A DNA stretch of 64,000 nucleotides from Cohnella hashimotonis (lineage in GTDB: Bacteria > Bacillota > Bacilli > Paenibacillales > Paenibacillaceae). The stretch lies in contig NZ_JAGRPV010000002.1 in the NCBI RefSeq assembly GCF_030014955.1, forward strand, positions 124,001-188,000. The letters run 5' to 3'. The notes below the pieces were generated by a model, which saw only the letters and a program-made list of their open reading frames with translations, was not told the origin of the DNA and did not search any database. Below are positions 41,365-48,955 of this stretch, in pieces. The translations under genes and the position numbers were made by a program. Each line of letters opens with the position of its first letter. Within the stretch, counting starts at the first letter, position 1.

Positions 41365-41880
41365 ATGAGCTTGTTCAAGCGGGTTAAAAATATTTTAAAA
41401 AAAGCCGAGCCGCTACCTCAGGAGCGCAGCGTGCTGACGATGGGGCCCGGAGATGTATGCGAGGTGTCGCTGGTCACCTACCAGGTGACCGGGCGCATCA
41501 AGCCGACGGCTCGCAACGAGGTGTGGCTGACGCTTCGGGACGGCGCGGACGTTCGCTATTTGAACATCGAACAGCGGCTCGATACGGCGTATTCCTTGTT
41601 CAGCACGATTGACGGGCGTCTCGATTCGATGGACGAGGTCCCGGCGCATATCGAGCTGGACGGTGTCGATTATCATCTGGAAGATCAATATAGCACGCGG
41701 ATCGTCGAGGCGGGCAGCACGCCTTTTACCTCGGCTGGAGGCGAGCTTTACGTATGGCGTTTTCAATCCGACGGGCGCAAGCTGCTGCGGATCGAATGGC
41801 AGGACGGGCGCTTCATGCTGTATGAAGGCGAGAGCGTGCTGCCGGGAGACGTGGAGTGGCTGAGAGGAAGCGGACGATGA
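41365..41880 (+). CDS. DUF4178-family protein
   Basis: A 171-residue soluble beta-rich protein. The visible pattern LTMGPGDVCEVSLVTYQVTGRIK, EVWLTLRDGADVRYLNIEQ, VDYHLEDQYSTRIVEAGS and RIEWQDGRFMLYEGESV is that of DUF4178. It starts MSLFKRVKNILKKAEP, an amphipathic basic helix that could touch the membrane. Starts 24 bp after the DUF350 gene; its stop overlaps the next start (ATGA). Biochemical role unknown. Confidence 0.88.
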   Translation: MSLFKRVKNILKKAEPLPQERSVLTMGPGDVCEVSLVTYQVTGRIKPTARNEVWLTLRDGADVRYLNIEQRLDTAYSLFSTIDGRLDSMDEVPAHIELDGVDYHLEDQYSTRIVEAGSTPFTSAGGELYVWRFQSDGRKLLRIEWQDGRFMLYEGESVLPGDVEWLRGSGR

Positions 41881-42656
41881 GCCGGCCGGCGCGCCGGCGA
41901 TCCGGTCGCGGATGGCTGCGTTCCTCCATTCACCTGACCGTCATGCTGGCTCTCGTCGTAACGCTGCTGTCCGCGTGCGGGTCGAGCCTTAACGTTAAGG
42001 AAACGTATCCGCTTGAATCGGTCAGCGGCAGCGGCAGCCAGACCTCGTATGTCTACAGGGCGGCGGGCGAGACGGTTCAGGAGGTCGCGACCGCGCTGGA
42101 GGCCAAGAAGAAGCCCGAGCAGGTGTCCAAGGACGATCCCGAGCATATGTTTCTCGTCTATTCGGATCAGATCATTCACGTGCAAAAAGATCCGAACAAG
42201 CCGGAGGACAGCCTCATCGAGGTCGACTCCAAGGAATATGTGCGGCAGAACTACAGCCCCTCTTTCCTGGAAGGCTACCTGCTCGCGAGCTTGATCGGCA
42301 ATCTGTTCGATTCGTCGCGGGGCGGTTATTACGGCGACTACCGCGGCTACGGCAACCAGAAGTCGTATCCGCCGACCACCGGCTCTTACCGGACGCCGAC
42401 GGTGAGCGATCAGAAGGTCGCGCCGCCGCTCACGGTGGACAAGAAGGGCTCGATCTTCAAGCGGGGCAGCAAGTCCGACTCCGGCAGCAGCGTAGGGTCT
42501 GACGGACTGTTCGGCAAAAAGAAGCCGACGACGGGCAGCATCACACGCGACGGCACGAGCGGCTCCAAGGGCAAATCCGGCTCAAGCTTCAAGCCTCGCA
42601 AGACGACGAAGCCGCGAACGAGCTTCGGCGGCTCGGGGAGGATCAGGCGACGATGA
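41877..42656 (+). CDS. DUF4247-family lipoprotein
   Basis: A 259-residue protein. The signal segment ends in the lipobox LLSAC, and the DUF4247 domain (about 40-140) includes YVYRAAGETVQEVATAL, HMFLVYSDQIIHVQKDP and LIEVDSKEYVRQNYSPSFLEGY. The C-terminal about 110 residues are Gly/Ser/Lys-rich and strongly basic (SGSSFKPRKTTKPRT), likely touching the wall. The ATG at 41877 overlaps the DUF4178 stop. With PspA, DUF350 and DUF4178 it forms an envelope-stress set. Confidence 0.9.
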   Translation: MSRPARRRSGRGWLRSSIHLTVMLALVVTLLSACGSSLNVKETYPLESVSGSGSQTSYVYRAAGETVQEVATALEAKKKPEQVSKDDPEHMFLVYSDQIIHVQKDPNKPEDSLIEVDSKEYVRQNYSPSFLEGYLLASLIGNLFDSSRGGYYGDYRGYGNQKSYPPTTGSYRTPTVSDQKVAPPLTVDKKGSIFKRGSKSDSGSSVGSDGLFGKKKPTTGSITRDGTSGSKGKSGSSFKPRKTTKPRTSFGGSGRIRRR

Positions 42657-42702
42657 CGGCCTTGACCGGAAATTAACAAAAACCATATCGGCGTGAAGCA
42701 CG

Positions 42703-42749
42703 CGCCGCTTGTTCCCTCATTTCGGATGATGGGAGCGGGCGGCGTTTTT
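42703..42749 (+). terminator. Intrinsic terminator of the DUF350-DUF4178-DUF4247 operon
   Basis: CGCCGC (42703-42708) pairs with GCGGCG (42739-42744) over an inner TCCCTCAT / ATGATGGGA stem, followed by TTTTTGTTTTT. Confidence 0.85.
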
Positions 42750-42783
42750 GTTTTTATTCGGCGTGATGGGGAGATGAGAAAAG

Positions 42784-43530
42784 ATGAATTTCGGCAGTGA
42801 AGAGATAGCTTTTAGCTTGGAGCGCTTCAAGTCCGATCCTTCCTACGTGCAAGGCGATCCGGAGGTCAACCGTCAGTTCGAAAAAGCATTCGCTACTTGG
42901 TGGGCAGCGACAATCAGGGCAGCCAAAGGTGCCAGGCTTCAGCGGCTGAGGTCCGGCTTGACGTATGCTTCCATGTACTTTTTGCGCTTCACTTGGTTTC
43001 CCGCTTTCGGCAGCCTAAAGGGATTGATTCCTGAATACGAGGTGAAGGACTACAAGGATGGATTCCGTTACATCGACTTCGTTTTCTTCACCAACGCATA
43101 TCGCTTGGCCATCGAAATAGACGGCCGCGCGTCGCATCGCCTGAATGCCTCGCCTGCAGAGTACGAAGACGAACTCATGCGCCAAAATCACCTCGTCATC
43201 GACGGATGGTCCGTGATCCGACTCGCCTTTCTGTCCATTCGCGACAAACCTAGGCAGTGTCAGCAGGTTCTGCAGCAGATGTTGGGGAAAACGAGGGTTG
43301 ATTCTGAAGATAACGTAGCGCTTACAATTCTCGAAAGGCGAATACTTGATTATGCGCACCGTTCTTCGGCGCCATTAGAGCCGTACGAATTAAGGACAGA
43401 ATTGGGCTTGCACCGCAATACGATATCGAGACACATTGCATCGTTAATGAGAAAAGGATTGATCGTGCCCATGAATATGGATCACAAACGCAAGTATCGT
43501 TACTTGCTGAACGCAAAGGTGGTAAAGTGA
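42784..43530 (+). CDS. PD-(D/E)XK-like (DUF559/Vsr-type) nuclease with C-terminal winged helix
   Basis: A 248-residue two-domain protein. Residues 85-168 follow the Vsr/DUF559 endonuclease pattern: D98 in RYIDFVF, E111 and D113 in LAIEIDG, then YEDELMRQNHLVIDGWSVIRL and a closing helix. Residues 180-245 form a winged helix (YELRTELGLHRNTISRHIAS, LMRKGLIVPM). The N-terminal 80 residues are helical and unrecognised. The 3' half is lower in GC than its neighbours, hinting at transfer. Fourteen bases after its stop begins the 62-bp hairpin array. A site-specific nicking or cutting role is inferred from the fold only. Confidence 0.8.
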   Translation: MNFGSEEIAFSLERFKSDPSYVQGDPEVNRQFEKAFATWWAATIRAAKGARLQRLRSGLTYASMYFLRFTWFPAFGSLKGLIPEYEVKDYKDGFRYIDFVFFTNAYRLAIEIDGRASHRLNASPAEYEDELMRQNHLVIDGWSVIRLAFLSIRDKPRQCQQVLQQMLGKTRVDSEDNVALTILERRILDYAHRSSAPLEPYELRTELGLHRNTISRHIASLMRKGLIVPMNMDHKRKYRYLLNAKVVK

Positions 43531-43543
43531 ATTTCCGTCTTGG

Positions 43544-44306
43544 TGCACCAGAATGGTGCATGGTGGCCGTGTGAGGCGGAGCGTCGGGGGGGCGTCGGAG
43601 GCGGAGATGCATCAGAATGGTGCATGGTGGACGTGTGAGGCGGAGAATCGCGGACGGCGGAGGCGGAGATGCACCAGAATGGTGCATGGTGGCCGTGCGA
43701 GGTTGAGAATCGCGGGCGGCGGAGGCGGAGATGCACCAGAATGGTGCATGGTGGCCGTGCGAGGCGGAGAATCGCGGGCGGCGGAGGCGGAGATGCACCA
43801 GAATGGTGCATGGTGGCCGTGCGAGGCGGAGAATCGCGGGCGGCGGAGGCGGAGATGCACCAGAATGGTGCATGGTGGCCGTGCGAGGCGGAGAATCGCG
43901 GGCGGCGGAGGCGGAGATGCACCAGAATGGTGCATGGTGGCCGTGCGAGGCGGAGAATCGCGGGCGGCGGAGGCGGAGATGCACCAGAATGGTGCATGGT
44001 GGCCGTGCGAGGCGGAGAATCGCGGGCGGCGGAGGCGGAGATGCACCAGAATGGTGCATGGTGGCCGTGCGAGAAGATGTTAGAGTGGCGACAGGAGTGA
44101 AGATGCACAGAAATTGTGCATGGTGGTTGCGTGAGGCGACGAGTGAGGGGCGGCGGGGATGAAGATGCACAATAAATGTGCATGGTGACCGCGTGAGAAG
44201 ATGTGAGAGTGGCGACAGGAGTGAAGATGCACAGAAATTGTGCATGGTGGTTGCGTGAGGTGACGATTGAGGGGCGGTGGGGATGAAGATGCACAATAAA
44301 TGTGCA
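43544..44306. repeat. Thirteen-unit hairpin array with 62-bp register
   Basis: Palindromes start at 43544, 43608 and then every 62 bp to 44290. Units 1-9 carry TGCACCA-GAA-TGGTGCA (unit 2 has one stem mismatch). Units 10 and 12 carry TGCACA-GAAAT-TGTGCA, and 11 and 13 TGCACA-ATAAA-TGTGCA. Units 3-8 are nearly identical over all 62 bp. Units 9-13 share the register, while their spacers form a 124-bp alternating pattern. TGGTG follows every hairpin. It lies between the nuclease gene and convergent namA; 44307-44353 shows nothing further. Confidence 0.93.
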
Positions 44307-44353
44307 TGGTGGCGATATGATACGATGAGCGGTAGGCGGTGGGCGGACAACAT

Positions 44354-44387
44354 AAAAAGCCGACGCGGCGCCAGGTCCGCGTCGGCT
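44354..44387 (-). terminator. Intrinsic terminator of namA
   Basis: AGCCGACGCGG and CCGCGTCGGCT (44358-44368 and 44377-44387) form an 11-bp stem. On the minus strand TTTTTATG follows. Confidence 0.88.
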
Positions 44388-44403
44388 CCATAGCATCGCG
44401 ATA

Positions 44404-45450
44404 TCAGCGATGCCCGGGGTAGCCTCGTTCGTACGCCGTTGCGACGAGATCGGTTTTGCCGTCGAGACGTCGCAGTGCGTCGATCGCCCAGTACGGATTG
44501 CGCAGCATGGCGCGGCCGATCACGGCGAGATCCGCGTCGCCGGATGCGACGACGTGCTCGGCGAGCTCGGCATCGTCCAGCATGCCGACGGCGCTGACGG
44601 GTACGCCGAGCGCATCTTTTAGCGCTCGCGCGAAAGGTACCTGGTAGCCCGGATAGTTGCCGGGCTTACCCTTCACTGCCGGACCGCCTTCACCGCCGGT
44701 GGAGACGTCGAACATGTCGACGCCGGCGTCGACATAGGCGCGCGCAATCTCCAGCATATGGTCGAGTCCGTAGGCATACTCGGCGTACTCGACCGCGGAT
44801 ACCCGCATGAGGAGCGGCATATCGGGAGGCAGCACGGCTTTGACCGCCTTGATCACCTCGACGCCGAATTTGGCTTTGTCGCGGCCGAACTCGTCGTCGC
44901 GCTTGTTGATGCCCGGCGAGTGGAATTGATGAATCAGGTAGCCGTGCGCGCCGTGCAGCTGGATCGTGTCGAAGCCGGCTTTGACCGCGCGGGCCGCGGC
45001 ATCGGCGAATTTGCCGACCATTGCCCAAGCTTCTTCGGTCGTCAGCGCGCGCGGCTGCTTCGCTTTGTCGTCGAAAGGCTCGTTCCACGGGCCGACCGGC
45101 GGTTCAGCGTCCAGCGCTTTGCGTCCCGCGTGCGCGATCTGAATACCGATCTTGGCGCCATGCTTGTGGACCTCGTCCACGATGCGCCGGTAAGCGGGAA
45201 TCTGCTCATCCGACCACAGGCCGAGATCCCGGTTCGAGATGCGTCCGTCCGGCTCGACGTCGGTCATCTCGACGAGGATAAGTCCGGCGCCGCCGACGGC
45301 GCGGGAGACGTAGTGAACGAAGTGCCATTCGTTAGGCGCCCCGTCCTCGGCTTCGACGGAGTATTGGCACATCGGGCTCATGGCGATGCGATTGCGGAGC
45401 GTTAATCCCTTTAACGTAAAAGGGGATCCAAGCTGGCTCATCCATTTCAC
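44404..45450 (-). CDS. namA: NADPH dehydrogenase (old yellow enzyme, YqjM type)
   Basis: A 348-residue FMN-dependent ene-reductase. SPMCQYS holds the FMN-tuning cysteine typical of the YqjM class, HAGRKA and QLHGAHGYLIHQFHSPGINKR the substrate-binding histidines, and VIGRAMLRNPYW the FMN phosphate site. It reduces activated C=C bonds and nitro compounds and usually answers electrophile or oxidative stress. The GTG at 45450 has GAGGG 6 bases upstream; ATG 45441 is the alternative. A dyad lies in its upstream region. Confidence 0.95.
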   Translation of the reverse strand: MKWMSQLGSPFTLKGLTLRNRIAMSPMCQYSVEAEDGAPNEWHFVHYVSRAVGGAGLILVEMTDVEPDGRISNRDLGLWSDEQIPAYRRIVDEVHKHGAKIGIQIAHAGRKALDAEPPVGPWNEPFDDKAKQPRALTTEEAWAMVGKFADAAARAVKAGFDTIQLHGAHGYLIHQFHSPGINKRDDEFGRDKAKFGVEVIKAVKAVLPPDMPLLMRVSAVEYAEYAYGLDHMLEIARAYVDAGVDMFDVSTGGEGGPAVKGKPGNYPGYQVPFARALKDALGVPVSAVGMLDDAELAEHVVASGDADLAVIGRAMLRNPYWAIDALRRLDGKTDLVATAYERGYPGHR

Positions 45451-45470
45451 TCGCTTCCCTCTGAACTGTA

Positions 45471-45497
45471 TACAATAAAGTATCAGTTAATATTGTA
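45471..45497 (-). promoter_or_regulatory. Putative operator upstream of namA
   Basis: TACAATA (45471-45477) and TATTGTA (45491-45497) form a perfect 7-bp dyad with a 13-bp centre, 21 bp before the start codon. Electrophile-sensing repressors use similar AT-rich dyads. The regulator is not in the neighbourhood. Confidence 0.5.
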
Positions 45498-45549
45498 CCC
45501 GCATAAAAATAGTTGTGCAACCTGGTAACTCGGATAAACGAAATCCGCC

Positions 45550-46875
45550 TTATGACTCCGCCTTCGACTCCGCGTTCGCCGCTCGCCGAAGACGTTTGCG
45601 CAGCAGCGCCCATGCCAGCAGCGGCGAGCTGCCGAACACGAGCAGGAGCACGCGGATAAGCGCGGGATTGGCGCTGACGGAGACGCAAACGATAAAGGTC
45701 AGGGCGCCCGCGAAGCGACCGGCATTCAGCGCCAGCTCGCGAAGGATGACGCGTTCCTCCCGCCGCTTGACGTCGGCCTCGTTGCCTCCGATCTGGTCGA
45801 ATACGACCGACACGGAAGGGATGGAGAAGAGCGGAACGAAAATAGCGGTGCCTAAGCCGAAAATAAGCAGCTCGGAATAGCCTGTCCCCCATAAGAGCGG
45901 CACAATAAAAAGGGTCATCATCACAGCGCCCGTGAGCATGCCCCAGAATCGCCTGCCCGGCTTCAGCAGCCTGCCGGCGATCCAGAAGCTGAGGAAGGCG
46001 GCGGCGGACGTGTAAAGCGAGAAGCTCCCGAGCTTCATCTCGCTGCCGGTCGACGTATAGACAAGCAGGGCGATGACGAATCCGAAGATGCCCTCCCGCA
46101 GTCCCTGCGCGACCATCGCGCCGGTGATGGCGCGCCACGGGTTGCCTTTTCGAAGAAGCTCGCCAAGCCCGATGCGCCAATCGTATCGACCGGACGGCTC
46201 CCGCTTACGGAGTCCGAAAGTGAGCGCGGCGCCCGCGACGAAGATGGCCAGGGAGATGCCGAAGATGAGGCGATAGCCCGCATTGCCGCCGCTGCTCGAG
46301 ATGAGCAGGCCGGAAAGCCAGGGCGCCAGCATGCCGGACAGCGAACCTAGCAGTCCGGCCCAGCCGTTGAAGCGGTCGCGGTTGCCCGGGCCGGTGATCT
46401 CGAAGTAGACGACGTTAAAAGACAGCCAGAAAAGCCCGGAGGATACGCCCTGAACGAGCCCCAGGACGGGCACTGCGTCCGCGGCGCGCGTTCCGAAGGC
46501 GAGCACCAGGCCGTAAAAAGCGGCTGCCGCGATGACACCTCCGCGCAGCGTGTTCATCTTATTACCTTCCTTGACCCATTTTCCGGCCAGCCAGAAGGTG
46601 AGGGACATCGAGAGTTGGTGCACGACGGCAAACCAGCCTAGCAGCGCGTAGTCGTGTTTGATCTTCCAAATGTAAATGTTGACGAAAGTGGCGGACAACG
46701 CATTTCCGCAGGTGAACAACGCGTTCACGGCGAGCAGCAGCACGGCTTGGCGGTCGAGCTTGGCTTTTTTTGTCGCTCGCGGCTCGTCCTCCGCTCGTCC
46801 CGCAACCGCGAAGTCGCGCTCCCGCTCGCGACCCGTCAGCGGGTAACGAGAGGATTTAGAAGAAGTACCCGGCAT
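45550..46875 (-). CDS. MFS transporter
   Basis: A 441-residue protein with 12 predicted helices and a polar N-terminal extension of about 42 residues. WIKHDYALLGWFAVVHQL-type sequence follows helix 1, and WLAGKWVKEGNKMNTLRGG is the motif A equivalent after helix 2. No drug-antiporter motif C is clear. AGGAGG is 4 bases before the ATG. It stands alone on the minus strand. Substrate unknown. Confidence 0.88.
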   Translation of the reverse strand: MPGTSSKSSRYPLTGRERERDFAVAGRAEDEPRATKKAKLDRQAVLLLAVNALFTCGNALSATFVNIYIWKIKHDYALLGWFAVVHQLSMSLTFWLAGKWVKEGNKMNTLRGGVIAAAAFYGLVLAFGTRAADAVPVLGLVQGVSSGLFWLSFNVVYFEITGPGNRDRFNGWAGLLGSLSGMLAPWLSGLLISSSGGNAGYRLIFGISLAIFVAGAALTFGLRKREPSGRYDWRIGLGELLRKGNPWRAITGAMVAQGLREGIFGFVIALLVYTSTGSEMKLGSFSLYTSAAAFLSFWIAGRLLKPGRRFWGMLTGAVMMTLFIVPLLWGTGYSELLIFGLGTAIFVPLFSIPSVSVVFDQIGGNEADVKRREERVILRELALNAGRFAGALTFIVCVSVSANPALIRVLLLVFGSSPLLAWALLRKRLRRAANAESKAES

Positions 46876-46963
46876 GCCGACCTCCTGATGTCCCGCTGGA
46901 ATTCAATGCCCGGATCGGGCGCAGTCTGATTAGGATGGTCGCGGCGCGGGAAAATCATGAATG

Positions 46964-46997
46964 AAAAAAATCCCGCCTCCTTTCGGGGAGGCGGGAT
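46964..46997 (-). terminator. Intrinsic terminator of the Lsm-like gene
   Basis: ATCCCGCCTCC pairs with GGAGGCGGGAT around a short CGAAA-type loop. Seven T follow on the minus strand (complement of 46964-46970). Confidence 0.9.
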
Positions 46998-47008
46998 CGA
47001 AACGTCGA

Positions 47009-47320
47009 TCAAATGAGCAGCGTAATGACGAGCAGTTCGTACAGCACGAGCGTCAAGATCGAATTCGCGGCGAAAGGGCCGAAGAAGCGTGCGTCCATGG
47101 CGCTCGGCGAGACGGCCAGATGAAGGTGGCAGCCGTCGAGTCCAACGACCGTTCCTTCGTACGTATGCCCGTCGATCGTTTTAACCCGCACATTGCGGTT
47201 ATGATGGGCGCCGCATACATCCGACAGCTTTTGCCGGAGCTGCTTCGCGCCCGCCACCCAATCCTGATCGGCCTCGTAAATATGCGCGCTGTTGTCCACG
47301 GCTTTGTTTTTCGAAGTCAT
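47009..47320 (-). CDS. Small Lsm/Hfq-like fold protein, 103 residues
   Basis: Residues 42-70 read NRNVRVKTIDGHTYEGTVVG then LDGCHLHLAV, the strand-turn-strand pattern of an Sm1-type beta barrel. The Hfq RNA-binding signature is not present. The C-terminal segment (FAANSILTLVLYELLVITLLI) is a likely transmembrane helix, so it may be a membrane-tethered Sm-like protein. GGGAGGA is 6 bases before the ATG. It has its own strong terminator. No named family is recognised with certainty. Confidence 0.75.
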   Translation of the reverse strand: MTSKNKAVDNSAHIYEADQDWVAGAKQLRQKLSDVCGAHHNRNVRVKTIDGHTYEGTVVGLDGCHLHLAVSPSAMDARFFGPFAANSILTLVLYELLVITLLI

Positions 47321-47431
47321 GGTCCATCCTCCCTGGGCTTTGTGTCATCAGCCTATGCGGAGGAAGGCCTAAGGGTGACGAATGCCTGGATGGAGGGACG
47401 ACGCCGCCTCAGTCCGCGCAGCCGACGGACA

Positions 47432-48118
47432 TCACGGCGCGGTGCCGTTCTCTTTTTTGTTGTAGACGCCGCTGCCGACGCCTTCCTTCAGCTTCTCGTA
47501 AACCGTCTTGCCGTCCTCGTCTTTGACTGCCCCGAATGCGGTATTCGCGTACGTGAACACGGTCTCGCGAGTGGCGGCCTTGGTTTTGCTGATCCCTTTG
47601 GCGGAAGTAGCGTCCAGGATCCCCTTTTCCAACGCGGCTTTGACGTAAGCGGACGCCCAATCCGTCGTAGACGAATCCGGCTTGATGCCCAGGAACTTGC
47701 AAAGAAGGGCCACGGCTTCGGCCGACGTGATATTCCCGTTCGGATTGAACTTGCCGTTGCCGGTGCCGAGCGTGTAGCCGTTGTCTTCGATCAGAGTTTT
47801 GGCCGACAAGATATAGCCGCTGTACCAGGAGCCCGGGGCTACGTCGGTGAAGGTAGCTGTCTGAACGGGCGGTTTGGCTTCGCTTTCTAGGCCGAATGCG
47901 CGAACCACGATGATGGCTAGCTGTGCCCGAGTAATGTTGTCGCCCAGGTTGAGGTTGCCGTTCTGATCGCCCGAGACGATGCCGGCATCGATCAGCGCCT
48001 TGAGCTTGTTCTCTGCCGCCGTCTTGTCAGTCGTAGCCGCGGCTGCGCCGCCGCCGAGCGCGGCCAGCAAGAGTGCGCCTGCCGTTAACGCGGATAAAGC
48101 TTGCTTTGTCTTTTTCAA
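47432..48118 (-). CDS. SLH-domain secreted protein
   Basis: A 228-residue protein. The signal peptide (about 1-27, ending AAAA) is followed by three S-layer-homology-like repeats: about 34-75 (GIVSGDQNGNLNLGDNITRAQLA), 92-142 (GYTLGTGNGKFNPNGNITSAEAV) and 150-195 (GILDATSAKGISKTKAATRE). SLH modules bind pyruvylated secondary wall polymer. No other domain is attached, so it may be a wall-covering protein. The TTG at 48118 follows AAGGGAGG. Confidence 0.88.
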   Translation of the reverse strand: MKKTKQALSALTAGALLLAALGGGAAAATTDKTAAENKLKALIDAGIVSGDQNGNLNLGDNITRAQLAIIVVRAFGLESEAKPPVQTATFTDVAPGSWYSGYILSAKTLIEDNGYTLGTGNGKFNPNGNITSAEAVALLCKFLGIKPDSSTTDWASAYVKAALEKGILDATSAKGISKTKAATRETVFTYANTAFGAVKDEDGKTVYEKLKEGVGSGVYNKKENGTAP

Positions 48119-48248
48119 ATCAACGCGCCTCCCTTATCGTTTCTGATATGATTATCGGCGCGCGACGCCGAACGTTGCAGGGGGTTTTGAGCGGACAGGA
48201 GCGGTCTGGAAGCGAAGGCGACGCATGGATGCGCCGTGGAGGAGACAA

Positions 48249-48257
48249 TGTTATAAT
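48249..48257 (+). promoter_or_regulatory. Extended -10 promoter of upp
   Basis: TGTTATAAT (TG at 48249-48250, TATAAT at 48252-48257) lies 36 bp before the ATG. It may drive upp and wecB together. Confidence 0.65.
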
Positions 48258-48293
48258 GAACGGGCATCTGAACGGATAAAGGAGAGGAACACC

Positions 48294-48923
48294 ATGGGGC
48301 GATTGCAAGTCTGCGACCACCCGCTGATTCAGCATAAAGTCACTTTTTTGCGCGATAAAAAGACGGAGACCAAGCAGTTCCGGGAGCTGGTGGACGAGAT
48401 CTCCACGCTGATGGCGTACGAGGCCACGCGCGACTTTCCGCTCACGACGACGAAGGTGCAGACGCCGGTCGTCGAAGCCGAGGGCAAGATCATCGCGGGC
48501 AGGATGGTCGGCCTGATCCCGATCTTGCGCGCCGGCCTGGGCATGGTCGACGGCGTGCTCAAGCTGCTGCCGTCCGCTCGCGTAGGCCATATCGGGCTGT
48601 ATCGGGACGAGGAGACGCTGCAGCCGGTCGAATACTACGTCAGCTTGCCGACCGACGTCGCGGAACGTGAACTTATCGTACTCGATCCGATGCTCGCGAC
48701 GGGCGGCTCGGCCAACGCCGCGATCTCGATCCTCAAGCAGCGCGGCTGCAAGCCGACCAAGCTAATGTGCCTTATCGCGGCGCCCGAGGGCGTCAAGGCC
48801 GTTCAGGAGGCGCATCCCGAGATCGACATTTTCGTAGCCGCCCTGGATTCGCACCTCAACGAACACGGATACATAGTGCCGGGCCTCGGCGATGCCGGCG
48901 ACCGGCTGTACGGAACCAAATAA
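48294..48923 (+). CDS. upp: Uracil phosphoribosyltransferase
   Basis: A 209-residue enzyme that makes UMP from uracil and PRPP. The PRPP loop is [14 protein letters not shown], the uracil-binding end is [18 protein letters not shown], and [13 protein letters not shown] is conserved. AAAGGAGAGG precedes the ATG. In Bacillus it follows glyA directly; here about 9.9 kb of accessory genes separate them. Confidence 0.97.
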   Translation: MGRLQVCDHPLIQHKVTFLRDKKTETKQFRELVDEISTLMAYEATRDFPLTTTKVQTPVVEAEGKIIAGRMVGLIPILRAGLGMVDGVLKLLPSARVGHIGLYRDEETLQPVEYYVSLPTDVAERELIVLDPMLATGGSANAAISILKQRGCKPTKLMCLIAAPEGVKAVQEAHPEIDIFVAALDSHLNEHGYIVPGLGDAGDRLYGTK

Positions 48924-48955
48924 AGCAGAGCTGGGCCTGCGGGAGGTACGGAATA

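Noticed and set aside
43544..44306. CRISPR array
   Set aside because: Spacers are as repetitive as the hairpins and are shared between units. No cas gene is present and the repeat core is only about 17-25 bp.
43322..44396. Long open frames on both strands through the 62-bp array (up to 343 codons)
   Set aside because: The period is not a multiple of 3 and all frames stay open because the unit is GC-rich and stop-poor. There is no ribosome site, and the translations are repeats of the same DNA in shifting frames.
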